Assembly (NCBI GenBank): GCA_910587485.1
Contig: CAJUKN010000003.1
Coordinates: forward strand, 181,113 to 234,861
Source of the DNA: an uncultured Lachnospira sp.
GTDB taxonomy: Bacteria; Bacillota; Clostridia; Lachnospirales; Lachnospiraceae
Direction: 5' to 3'
Length of the DNA stretch: 53,749 nucleotides
Shown: positions 32,521 through 40,791 of the stretch, piece by piece
Layout of the letters: each line of letters begins with the position of its first letter
Position numbering within the stretch: the first letter of the stretch is position 1
Notes under the pieces: generated by a model
The model's input: only the letters and a program-made list of their open reading frames with translations
Database searches by the model: none
What the model was told of the DNA's origin: nothing
Program-made: the position numbers and the translations under genes

Positions 32521-32616
32521 GGTTGTTATACGAAAAAATTATAATAAAATAAGGTACATTTTGATTGTGAAATATTACTGAATATTATAATTTTTAGTGT
32601 AACAACCATTTTTTAT
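32521..32616 (+). terminator. Long hairpin terminator
   Basis: GGTTGTTATAC (32521-32531) pairs with GTGTAACAACC (32597-32607), and AAAAATTATAAT (32534-32545) pairs with ATTATAATTTTT (32584-32595), giving about 23 bp with one internal mismatch. ATTTTTTAT follows. The size and A/T content also fit a small palindromic insertion. The rest of the gap to 32886 holds repeat copy E and AT-rich DNA. Confidence 0.65.
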
Positions 32617-32795
32617 ATAAAATGAGTTTGTAAAAAATAGACATAGTATTTGCTATAAAAAATTGTAAATTTATTATATAATATTTATTTTTAAAGTAAA
32701 AAAATAAATTTATATGTGGTTTTAAGGATTATTTAATAATTGATATTATAAACTATATCCAACAACAGATGAGTTCGCTAAGAGCTATGCTAAAC

Positions 32796-32824
32796 GCAGT
32801 TATAAGGTTATGAGTAAGCAGCAT
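32796..32824 (+). repeat. Dispersed structured repeat, copy E (partial)
   Basis: GCAGTTATAAGGTTATGAGTAAGCAGCA matches the 3' region of copy C (GCAGCTATAAGGTTATGAGC and on). The 5' arm and the GGATTGCGAATATCC tail are not recognisable, so this is a fragment. It lies about 60 nt before the permease gene. Confidence 0.4.
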
Positions 32825-32886
32825 GACCTTGCATATCAGTGAATAATAAGGCTCAAGCTAACAGATTAAGATAAAATGGAGGTAGT

Positions 32887-35283
32887 ATGTATTTTAAAAT
32901 TTTAAAAAAGGATATAAGAAGAAAGAAAACGATGAATATTATATTGCTATTGTTTGTTATCCTTGCAACAGCATTTATTGCCAGCAGTGTTAATAATCTA
33001 ATTATCACATCAAATGCAACAAGTAAATATATGGAAATAGCAAATGTTCAGGATTTTGTTATTGTCACTATGAATCCAGAACAGGGTAATTCTGAAAATG
33101 ATAACAATATTAGTAATTATCTTAGTCAGGAACCCTATGCAGATTCTTATGTAAAAGATGATTTGCAGTATCTTAGTAAATCTAATTTATTATTGACAAA
33201 TAGCAAAGAGAGCAGTAGTAATGCTAAAGCGTCTATGATAGCAATGTGTTATGATATAAAACAGCAATATTTTTTTGATAAAGATAATCATATTATTGAT
33301 TATATGGAAGATGGGACAATTTATGTTCCATTAGTTTTTTTACAAGACAATAATTTAAAAGTAGGAGACACCATAAAATTAAAGACAAAAAATAATTATG
33401 AAAAAAGTTTTAAAATTGTTGGAAGTTATAAAGATGCATTGTTAGGCTCTAATATGATGGGTACACATCGATATTTGTTTAGTAAAAATGATTTTGCTGA
33501 TATTAAAGAAAATAGTGGTTTGCCATCAGGTTCAATATTTTCAGTAAAAGCAAGTAATCTTAAAGAATTTAAAAATAATTTTTATAGACATGATTTTCAA
33601 GTTATATTTTCAGGAGATAAAGATTTTATAATGCTTAGCTATGTTATGGATATGATTATAGCTTTGGTGTTAATTATGGTAAGTGTATTTTTAATTATTA
33701 TTTCTATTACAATGTTACGCTTTATCATTGTATTTTCTGTAAGTGAAGATTATCAAGAAATTGGTATTATGAAAGCGGTTGGATTAAAAACAAAAAATAT
33801 ACGATACATTTATGTGACTAAATATTTAATATTGTCTATTGTGGGAGCTTTGGTTGGCTTTGGGATATCTATTCCATTTGGAAATATGATGTTAGACCAA
33901 ATTTCTCAAAATATGGTTATGCAGACAGAAAAAAATGGTATATTTATTCCATTTATTTTTAGTGTATTGGTTACTCTTGTTATTATCAGTTTTGCGTATT
34001 TTAGTACAAAAAGGATAAAGAAAATGTCACCAATGGATGCTATCCGAAGCGGCAACAGCGGTGAGCGTTTTAAGCGTAAAGGTATTTTTCGTCTTGAAAA
34101 GTTTAAATTAAGTAATACAATCTTTTTAGCAATAAATGATGTATTTTGTGAAAAAAGAAAATATATAACATTGTTAATTGTGTGTATCGTTGGAGTATGG
34201 CTTGTGTCAATGCCTGCCATTACAATTAATACACTTCGTTCAGAAAAACTTGTTTCATGGTTTTCTGTATTGGATTGCGATTTTTTTATTAAGAATGATG
34301 AAGCTGTTGCAGAATGTATTAATCATCGTGATATTCAAGCATTTTATGATTATATGGATGAATTGCGTACCACGTTAGAAAAAAATGATGTTGAAGTAGA
34401 ACGAATATTTATGGAAGCGATGTTTCGATATCGAGTTGAACATGAAGATAAATCTTATTTATCGTTTGCTGTTCAAGGAGTAGGAACAAAAACAGACAAA
34501 TACCAATATGAAGAAGGCAGCGCACCTAAATATGAAAATGAACTAGCATTAGCGTACAGTACTGCAAAAGAAATTGATGCGGGCGTAGGTGATGTAGTCT
34601 ATATTAATATGTATGGAGAAAAAAGAGAATTTATAGTAACAGCATTATATCAATCCTTAAATAATATGGGAGAGGGTATTCGTTTTTGTGAAAAAACCGA
34701 TGTTGATTATAGCAATGTGTCAGGAGCATTTGATGTTCAAGTCTGTATTAAGGGAAATCCTAAGGGCAAACAACTTCAAGATATTATTGATAAAGTGTCA
34801 GGTATTGTAGAAAATTCAAGTGTTATGACTAGTGTTGAATTTGTAGATAGTATTATAGGTGATATTTCTAACAGATTAGTAAGTTTAAAATTTCTAATAT
34901 TATTAGTTGTTATAACTATAATAGTTTTAGTTGTTGTACTTATGCAAAAAATGTTTCTTTTAAAAGAACGTGGACAGATAAGTCTGTTAAAAGCGATTGG
35001 ATTTAACAACAACAGTATTATTAAATGGCAGACAAAGCGTATTGCTGTGGTTTTGATATCAGGTATAATATTAGGATTAATTACGATGCTTCCATTTTCA
35101 CAATTAACATCAGGTGAAGTATTTAAGTTAATGGGGGCAAGTCATATTGATTTTGTTATCAATCCCATAGAGATATATATTGTATATCCAGTTGCGATAA
35201 CTGTTGTAACACTTGTAATATGTGTTTTGACAATGCTTTCTGTAAAACATATCAATACAAATGCTGTAAATAATGTGGAATGA
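32887..35283 (+). CDS. FtsX/MacB-type ABC transporter permease
   Basis: The product has 798 residues. It has an N-terminal transmembrane helix (about 15-36), a MacB-like extracellular domain, three helices (about 250-370), then a duplicate: another helix near 420, a second extracellular domain (about 440-650) and three C-terminal helices. FtsX features are EDYQEIGIMKAVGLKTKNIR in the first half and ERGQISLLKAIGFNNNSIIK in the second. Such permeases with a LolD-like ATPase act in peptide or lipid extraction, or mechanotransmission. The ATPase is encoded next (35663), but a 380-nt spacer with two structured elements lies between. TGGAGG precedes the ATG. Confidence 0.88.
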   Translation: MYFKILKKDIRRKKTMNIILLLFVILATAFIASSVNNLIITSNATSKYMEIANVQDFVIVTMNPEQGNSENDNNISNYLSQEPYADSYVKDDLQYLSKSNLLLTNSKESSSNAKASMIAMCYDIKQQYFFDKDNHIIDYMEDGTIYVPLVFLQDNNLKVGDTIKLKTKNNYEKSFKIVGSYKDALLGSNMMGTHRYLFSKNDFADIKENSGLPSGSIFSVKASNLKEFKNNFYRHDFQVIFSGDKDFIMLSYVMDMIIALVLIMVSVFLIIISITMLRFIIVFSVSEDYQEIGIMKAVGLKTKNIRYIYVTKYLILSIVGALVGFGISIPFGNMMLDQISQNMVMQTEKNGIFIPFIFSVLVTLVIISFAYFSTKRIKKMSPMDAIRSGNSGERFKRKGIFRLEKFKLSNTIFLAINDVFCEKRKYITLLIVCIVGVWLVSMPAITINTLRSEKLVSWFSVLDCDFFIKNDEAVAECINHRDIQAFYDYMDELRTTLEKNDVEVERIFMEAMFRYRVEHEDKSYLSFAVQGVGTKTDKYQYEEGSAPKYENELALAYSTAKEIDAGVGDVVYINMYGEKREFIVTALYQSLNNMGEGIRFCEKTDVDYSNVSGAFDVQVCIKGNPKGKQLQDIIDKVSGIVENSSVMTSVEFVDSIIGDISNRLVSLKFLILLVVITIIVLVVVLMQKMFLLKERGQISLLKAIGFNNNSIIKWQTKRIAVVLISGIILGLITMLPFSQLTSGEVFKLMGASHIDFVINPIEIYIVYPVAITVVTLVICVLTMLSVKHINTNAVNNVE

Positions 35284-35303
35284 CAGATATATTGTTGATA
35301 TTT

Positions 35304-35490
35304 AACCTCATCAAGAAAGTCCCCCACTTCAATGCCGCAGAGACATAAGTGGTGGGTGGGGACTTGCTTGTTTCAGTGGGAGTACAAGCTCCCACTGAAA
35401 AGCTGCGATAACAGATATGAGGTTAGGGTGTCAAACACCCGAGCAAGTAGCGTAGCGGATTGCGAATATCCGCTTTGACTGATATAAAAT
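35304..35490 (+). repeat. Dispersed structured repeat, copy B (most complete)
   Basis: The outer arms are AACCTCAT (35304-35311) and ATGAGGTT (35417-35424). Inside are AGTCCCC/GGGGACT with CCACTT/AAGTGG (35318-35364) and a perfect 12-bp hairpin TTTCAGTGGGAG/CTCCCACTGAAA (35371-35400). Downstream are GGGTG/CACCC (35426-35440) and the tail hairpin GCGGAT/ATCCGC (35455-35473). It starts about 20 nt after the permease stop codon. Confidence 0.65.
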
Positions 35491-35576
35491 TGAAAACAAG
35501 GGAATCTGTATTCATACTTTGTGAGGGTTCTATTGTTATGAATTAAAATAAATATTAAATCAAAGCTGACTGACAA

Positions 35577-35662
35577 ATTTGTGTTCGTGATGTTTTCGCA
35601 AATAATACAGTTGGACGATTATTAAATTAGAATAATAAAAACATCGCAGAAATGAGGAAAAT
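35577..35662 (+). promoter_or_regulatory. Pseudoknot leader, copy 4 of 4
   Basis: ATTTGTG (35577-35583) and CGCAAAT (35597-35603) form a 7-bp stem with one G-U and a 13-nt loop. Loop bases GTGATGTTTT (35587-35596) pair with AAAACATCGC (35638-35647), again with one G-U. AGAAATGAGG and the ATG at 35663 follow. The stem, loop and partner all differ from copies 1-3, while the CGCAGAAATGAGG segment is the same. Confidence 0.6.
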
Positions 35663-36427
35663 ATGGAACAGGCACTTGTAGTAAAAGATTTATGTAAAAC
35701 ATATATTACGAATAAAAGACAGAATAATGTATTAAAAAATGTATCCTTTTCTATAGAAAAAGGGGAAATGGTGGCAATTATGGGACCTTCAGGTTCAGGA
35801 AAATCAACGCTTTTATATTGTGTGTCTAGCATGGATAAGCCAACAGCAGGAAAAGTTGTTTTGTATGACAAAGAAATGACAAATTTATCTGAAAATGAAA
35901 TGTCTGATTTAAGGCTCAATGAGATGGGATTTATCTTTCAACAGATGCATATGTTGAAAAATTTAACGATTATGGATAATATTTTATTACCAGCATATCA
36001 GTCAAAAAATAAAGACAGAAACAGAACAGAAATTAATACATATTGCAGAGAACTTATGCGTAAGCTATCTATCAGTGAAATTGCAGGAAATGATATAACA
36101 GAAGTTTCTGGTGGGCAGCTTCAAAGAGCCTGTATATGCAGAAGTTTAATTAATAAACCACAAATTATTTTTGCTGATGAGCCAACAGGAGCCTTAAATC
36201 ATAGTGCATCACAAGATGTAATGGAAGAATTAAATAAGATAAATGAGGAAGGCAGTACAATTATGTTGGTAACACATGACAGAACTGTTGCATCAAAGTG
36301 TGGCAGAATTATATATATTGAAGATGGGACAATAAAAGGAGAACTTGTGCTTGGAAAAAATGATAAAAAAGAGGGAAAGGAACGAGAACGAAAAGTAAAT
36401 CAATGGCTGTCAGATATGGGGTGGTAG
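35663..36427 (+). CDS. ABC transporter ATP-binding protein (LolD/MacB type)
   Basis: The protein has 254 residues. Walker A is GPSGSGKSTLL (about 39-49), the Q-loop lies in FIFQQMHMLKN, the signature is VSGGQLQRACI (about 151), Walker B is IIFADEPTGAL and the H-loop is LVTHDRTVA. The DEPTGALNH and LQRA patterns place it with ATPases that serve FtsX-type permeases, here the product of 32887. A C-terminal charged tail of about 30 residues is longer than usual. Translation should depend on the pseudoknot leader. The response regulator starts 1 nt after the stop codon. Confidence 0.93.
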   Translation: MEQALVVKDLCKTYITNKRQNNVLKNVSFSIEKGEMVAIMGPSGSGKSTLLYCVSSMDKPTAGKVVLYDKEMTNLSENEMSDLRLNEMGFIFQQMHMLKNLTIMDNILLPAYQSKNKDRNRTEINTYCRELMRKLSISEIAGNDITEVSGGQLQRACICRSLINKPQIIFADEPTGALNHSASQDVMEELNKINEEGSTIMLVTHDRTVASKCGRIIYIEDGTIKGELVLGKNDKKEGKERERKVNQWLSDMGW

Positions 36428-36428
36428 A

Positions 36429-37091
36429 ATGATTGATATTTTATTGATAGAAGACAATGAAGAAATAGGCGGTTTAGTAGTTGATTTTTTAATTGCAGAA
36501 GGGTATGATTGTTATCTTGCGCTAGATGGAGAAGAAGGACTTGCTGTTTATGAAGACGAAGGGGCAAAATTAATACTTCTTGATGTTACTTTGCCGGGGA
36601 TTGATGGATTTGTGGTTTGCAAGCGGATTCGGGATAAACAGAATACGCCTATTATTATCATCAGTGCAAAGGGCAGTAAAGAAGACAAGTTAAATGGTTT
36701 GCTGCTCGGCGCAGATGATTATATAGAAAAACCGTTTGATATTGATATATTGCTTGCAAAGATAGATGGAATATTTAAGAGAAGATATGATTCTGATGAA
36801 ATAGTTGAAGGAAATATAAGGCTTGATAAAAAGGGAAGGCGTTTGTATCTTGATGATGTATTTATAGAAACCACAGTAAAAGAATTTGATTTATTGCTGT
36901 ATATGATGGAAAATAAGGGAAAAGTATTATCAAAAGAGGAATTATTTACAAAAATTTGGGGATTACATTCTGAAAGTGAACTCCAAACCTTAACCGTTCA
37001 TATTAAGTGGCTGCGAGAAAAATTAGAAAGGGATTCAAAAAATCCTGTACATATTCAGACTGTTTGGGGCGTAGGATATCGATTTGATTGA
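36429..37091 (+). CDS. OmpR/PhoB-family response regulator
   Basis: The protein has 220 residues. The receiver domain has the acidic pair in LLIEDNEEIG, the phospho-acceptor Asp in LILLDVTLPGIDG (about residue 52), and the switch and lysine in IIISAKGSKEDK and DYIEKPF. The C-terminal winged helix ends HIQTVWGVGYRF. With the histidine kinase 16 nt downstream it forms a complete two-component system within the ABC transporter operon, as in peptide-sensing BceRS- or VraRS-like modules. It probably controls the transporter genes. Confidence 0.93.
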   Translation: MIDILLIEDNEEIGGLVVDFLIAEGYDCYLALDGEEGLAVYEDEGAKLILLDVTLPGIDGFVVCKRIRDKQNTPIIIISAKGSKEDKLNGLLLGADDYIEKPFDIDILLAKIDGIFKRRYDSDEIVEGNIRLDKKGRRLYLDDVFIETTVKEFDLLLYMMENKGKVLSKEELFTKIWGLHSESELQTLTVHIKWLREKLERDSKNPVHIQTVWGVGYRFD

Positions 37092-37107
37092 TAAGTAGAG
37101 GAATAGT

Positions 37108-38424
37108 ATGAAAAAATATACACAAATTATCTTTTTGTTGATAATGTTGATGGTTGTATTTTTAATTGGCACAAATATAATATTATCTTATTTTAAAGTA
37201 ACAAATAATAATGAATATAGGGTTGAAATTAATAGAGTGAAACAATCAATTAGGGCATATGAAGATGAATACGGCATATGCCCTAAAAATGATGCCAATT
37301 TTTTGCAAGATAGTGATGAAGTTTATTATTATATTATAGATATACTTTGTATACCTTTTGATAAAAATGGTAAGATAGACCATGAAGAATTAAATAAAAT
37401 TAGTAATGATATGAATAAACAGTATGTATTATATCAATCCAATTTAGGGATATATAAAATTAGTTATACAATATCCTATCAATTTCAAATTGAAAAAATA
37501 CGCTATTTTATTAATGCAGTCATAGTATTTTTTGCTTTATTTATGATAATTGTATTATTGTATATCAGACAAAATATTATTAAGCCTTTTAATGCGTTAT
37601 CTAGCTTGCCTTATGAGTTATCTAAAGGAAATTTGTCAAAACCGTTAAAGGAAAGTAAAAATAAATATTTTGGGCATTTTTTATGGGGAATGGATATGTT
37701 AAGAGAAAAGCTGGAGATGGATAGACAAAGAGAATTTCAGCTTGTAAAAGATAAGAAATTACTGTTGATTTCCTTATCACATGATATAAAAACACCATTA
37801 AGTGCTATTAAACTTTATGCAAAAGCCTTAGATAAAAATTTGTATAAGCAAGAGGAACAAAAACGTAAAGCAGTCTTAAGCATCAGTAATCATGTTGATG
37901 AAATTGAACAATATTTATCACAAATTGTCACTGCATCAAGTGAAGAATTTGTGAATTTTGATGTTCATTTAAAAGAATTATATGTTAAAACAATAATAAA
38001 TAGTATCAAAAAGTATTATGCTGAAAAATTAATGTTAGCTCAGATATCATTTGATGTTTATTTGCATGATGACTGTTTGATTAAAGGTGATGAGGATAGG
38101 ATAATCGAAATTATACAAAATGTTATTGAAAATGCAGTAAAATATGGCGATGGTATATTTATACGCATCGATGCCAGAAGAAAAGAGGAAGAATATATTA
38201 TTTGTATCACCAATTCAGGCTGTACACTTATGGAAAAGGAGCTTTTGCATATATTTGATAGTTTTTTTAGAGGGACAAATATTGACAACAAGCCCGGAAG
38301 TGGATTAGGATTATATATATGCAGAAGTCTTATACATTTGATGGAAGGAGAAATATTAGCAGATATTACAACAGAAAATGATAGAAGGTGTATGTGCGTA
38401 AAATTGATATTTAGGCTTGCCTAA
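37108..38424 (+). CDS. Sensor histidine kinase
   Basis: The protein has 438 residues. A transmembrane helix at about 6-28, an extracellular domain of about 105 residues and a second helix at about 135-157 form the sensor. A HAMP-like linker leads to the HisKA site SLSHDIKTPLSAIK (His about 225). The ATPase has the N box IIQNVIENAVKYG (about 335) and the G box KPGSGLGLYICRS (about 394). The large outer loop suggests direct ligand sensing, unlike the short-loop kinases of Bce modules. It is co-transcribed with the regulator and the ABC ATPase. Confidence 0.92.
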   Translation: MKKYTQIIFLLIMLMVVFLIGTNIILSYFKVTNNNEYRVEINRVKQSIRAYEDEYGICPKNDANFLQDSDEVYYYIIDILCIPFDKNGKIDHEELNKISNDMNKQYVLYQSNLGIYKISYTISYQFQIEKIRYFINAVIVFFALFMIIVLLYIRQNIIKPFNALSSLPYELSKGNLSKPLKESKNKYFGHFLWGMDMLREKLEMDRQREFQLVKDKKLLLISLSHDIKTPLSAIKLYAKALDKNLYKQEEQKRKAVLSISNHVDEIEQYLSQIVTASSEEFVNFDVHLKELYVKTIINSIKKYYAEKLMLAQISFDVYLHDDCLIKGDEDRIIEIIQNVIENAVKYGDGIFIRIDARRKEEEYIICITNSGCTLMEKELLHIFDSFFRGTNIDNKPGSGLGLYICRSLIHLMEGEILADITTENDRRCMCVKLIFRLA

Positions 38425-38469
38425 GCATCAAGTTAGTTCTAACAATAATAAGATTAAAGGAGAATAGGT

Positions 38470-38988
38470 ATGAGTGTAGGTTCAGCAATTATTGAATTAG
38501 CAAAGAGGATATCAAATGAGGACAAGGCAGTTTTAGATGAGGTGACATTTTGTGTTACAGATATAAAGAAATATTTTAATGAAAATTTAGAACAATATGG
38601 CAACCGTTTTATAGAACAATATGAGGACGAGGAAGAACATACACTTTGTTGGCTTGGAATGGTGGATATTCTTGAAAAGAATGGTTATGTATGCGAGCGT
38701 GATTGGAAAGATGAAAAAGAAGATTTTTTGTATTTTGTCGGTGAATTAAAGGGAATGAGTGAAAATGGTTTAGTTCTTGATGAAGATTGGCTTGATGAGG
38801 ATGATGATATTGCAGCATGGGGAGAGATTATTGATGAAAAATGGGAAAATGACGGTTTTTGTCTTGCTTCAATTGATATTGAAAGTGACAGTTTTGTTCT
38901 TTTTCCAGCAAGAGTGTCTGACTTGGAAACACTGGATAAATTGGCAAAGGAAGCTGGTTTTAGGATAGACCATGCAAGTGAAATGTAA
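38470..38988 (+). CDS. DUF6630-like acidic protein
   Basis: The protein has 172 residues and is strongly acidic. It has ISNEDKAVLDEVTFCVTD, LCWLGMVDILEKNGYVCERD, WGEIIDEKWENDGFCLASID and a VLFPARVSDLETLDKLAKEA end, which fit my recollection of DUF6630 proteins. These are often found among immunity-type genes. No toxin gene is visible here. AAAGGAGAATAGGT lies before the ATG, 45 nt after the kinase gene, so read-through from that operon is possible. Confidence 0.65.
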   Translation: MSVGSAIIELAKRISNEDKAVLDEVTFCVTDIKKYFNENLEQYGNRFIEQYEDEEEHTLCWLGMVDILEKNGYVCERDWKDEKEDFLYFVGELKGMSENGLVLDEDWLDEDDDIAAWGEIIDEKWENDGFCLASIDIESDSFVLFPARVSDLETLDKLAKEAGFRIDHASEM

Positions 38989-39067
38989 TAAGAAAAAAGT
39001 CAAATATAATAATAAAATTGCAATTTTTATCTTTGCAAGTAAAAAGTTAAGTGCCATATTTACATAA

Positions 39068-39193
39068 GTATTTGATTTATTAGATAGTGGCGATGTGAAG
39101 TTGAATAAGCGTATAAAATATTACAGATGGAATGTGTCCGAACTGGTTGATAGAAATAATAACCATGATTATTTTGTTGGCTTGGAAGTGTAG
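39068..39193 (+). pseudogene. Possible short coding fragment before the DUF4272 gene
   Basis: An open frame of 41 codons (no ATG; a GTG at 39095) reads LLDSGDVKLNKRIKYYRWNV and on to FVGLEV. The amino-acid composition is protein-like, yet there is no ribosome-binding site. It may be the remnant of a decayed small immunity-type gene in the 220-nt gap between the DUF6630 and DUF4272 genes. Confidence 0.25.
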
Positions 39194-39208
39194 TAGGATG
39201 GAGGAATA

Positions 39209-40486
39209 ATGGGAACATTTAAAAATAAGAAAAAAAAGTCAGAAGAAAAAGAATTAAAGACATTAAATAAGATACTAAGTTTAGCATTTGTTAAAGAAGA
39301 AAATATGAAGCATATTGCGGAATGTTTTTGTGATGTAATAGGTGTAACAAATCTGGCGGAACAAAATCCACTAGTTTTTTATAATGGCAAAATCCAACTT
39401 TCAGTAACAATATATTCATCAAAAATGGGAGAAGAGTTTGAGAAGTTTATCAGTTCACATAAAAATGCAGCATCGGGTCAATTTGCACATGTAAATGGTG
39501 GTGATGAAGATATTAAAATAAATCTTTTACATCATATTCAGCGAATGAAAAGTCTACTCATATTTGAGATGAAGGTTGATACAACTAAAAAAGAGCTGGA
39601 TAAAGACATTGAAATGGCTAAAGAAGAGATGAAAAATTTAGCATTGGCATTTCTCAACCAAATGGATGGCTTATTTATATGTGACAATGCCCAAACGGTA
39701 TATAATGCAGAGGGGAAGATGGTATTTAATATTGAAGGAAAAAGTGAACTTCCTTTTTATTTTCCATTTCAGTATCAAGACAATCCTAAATTTCTTGAAA
39801 AATGCACCAATAGCCAGATAAATCGCAGAAATCGTAATATGAAAGAATTGTTTGATAAACATATCTATGTGTGTGAGCTTCCAGTCAATCATGGTGAAGA
39901 AACCGCAAAGATAAGAACAAAAGAAGAGGTTGTAAAACGAGCATTCGGACTTCTTTTAATATCATTATATTCAGAATCTCTTTTAAATCCAGAAGTAGGT
40001 AACACTGTTGAAGAAGCCAGAGAATTTATAGAAGAAGTTTCTGCAAATTATGGTATTAAGAATTTTAATGAAGTAATGACACCACAAGAATATGCCTATT
40101 ATATAGATGACTATTCTGATGAAAAAACGCGTATATCATATTCATGGCGTTATGAAAATTTGTACATAATGGAGTGGGCGCTTGGCTTGGTTGAATGGGA
40201 GTTTCCAGACCATATTTGTGATGTGCCAAAGATTGTGAGAAATCTTAAAAAATTTGAATCCATTGAAGATATGCAAAGACAATGCAAAATGCGCTCGATG
40301 ACTGAAATTTTGGATAAAGCAGATTTGGTCTATCGCTTGGACTGGGCGGCTGTTGATGCGAGAGTGCATGGACTTACGGGACCTGCTGACATTGAGCATG
40401 GTGTGATTATGGAGTGGCATAGAGCATTGAACTGGTTGATTTGTTTTGGTAATGAGGACTGGGACCATGTAGATATACCAACGTAA
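39209..40486 (+). CDS. DUF4272 domain protein
   Basis: The protein has 425 residues. The second half matches DUF4272: RTKEEVVKRAFGLLLISLYS (about 232), ISYSWRYENLYIMEWALGLV (about 310), LDKADLVYRLDWAAVDARVH and GPADIEHGVIMEWHRALNWL. The first half (about 1-230) is an unassigned domain that may bind the protein's partner. DUF4272 proteins occur in polymorphic-toxin immunity arrays and alone; the exact role is unknown. GATGGAGG lies before the ATG. The small membrane protein follows after 23 nt. Confidence 0.8.
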   Translation: MGTFKNKKKKSEEKELKTLNKILSLAFVKEENMKHIAECFCDVIGVTNLAEQNPLVFYNGKIQLSVTIYSSKMGEEFEKFISSHKNAASGQFAHVNGGDEDIKINLLHHIQRMKSLLIFEMKVDTTKKELDKDIEMAKEEMKNLALAFLNQMDGLFICDNAQTVYNAEGKMVFNIEGKSELPFYFPFQYQDNPKFLEKCTNSQINRRNRNMKELFDKHIYVCELPVNHGEETAKIRTKEEVVKRAFGLLLISLYSESLLNPEVGNTVEEAREFIEEVSANYGIKNFNEVMTPQEYAYYIDDYSDEKTRISYSWRYENLYIMEWALGLVEWEFPDHICDVPKIVRNLKKFESIEDMQRQCKMRSMTEILDKADLVYRLDWAAVDARVHGLTGPADIEHGVIMEWHRALNWLICFGNEDWDHVDIPT

Positions 40487-40509
40487 GTTTATGAAAGAAT
40501 TAGTAACTA

Positions 40510-40785
40510 ATGGAAAGTTTTTTTGAAATTATATTTGAGATAATATTTGAATTGGTAATTGAGGGCAGTTTAGAATTATCCATGACAAAAAGTATAAAGG
40601 TACCCTTGTTATTACGAATATTGGCTGCATTGTTTATTATTGGGATTGGTGGAGGTCTGTGTGCAGTTTTTTTTATTGCGGGTATAAAAAATAAACAGCC
40701 ATTACTTATAGGGATTTCTGTTGTTTTATTGATTATGGTAATAGTGGCATTTGTTATAAAGTATAGAGGGTATAGGAGAAAATAA
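40510..40785 (+). CDS. Small integral membrane protein
   Basis: The protein has 91 residues. Two strong hydrophobic segments (about 33-55 and 63-84) flank the short loop GIKNKQP, and the tail KYRGYRRK is basic and should face the cytoplasm. The N-terminal third is acidic and aromatic (ESFFEIIFEIIFELVIEG) and may be amphipathic. No family is recognised. The ribosome-binding site is weak. It lies between the DUF4272 gene (23 nt) and the methyltransferase (6 nt), so it may be co-transcribed with either. Confidence 0.6.
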   Translation: MESFFEIIFEIIFELVIEGSLELSMTKSIKVPLLLRILAALFIIGIGGGLCAVFFIAGIKNKQPLLIGISVVLLIMVIVAFVIKYRGYRRK

Positions 40786-40791
40786 GAAAAT

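Noticed and set aside
38470..40785. Polymorphic toxin-immunity island
   Set aside because: DUF6630- and DUF4272-type proteins hint at it, but no toxin, WXG or repeat-rich secreted gene is visible, so I do not call a system.
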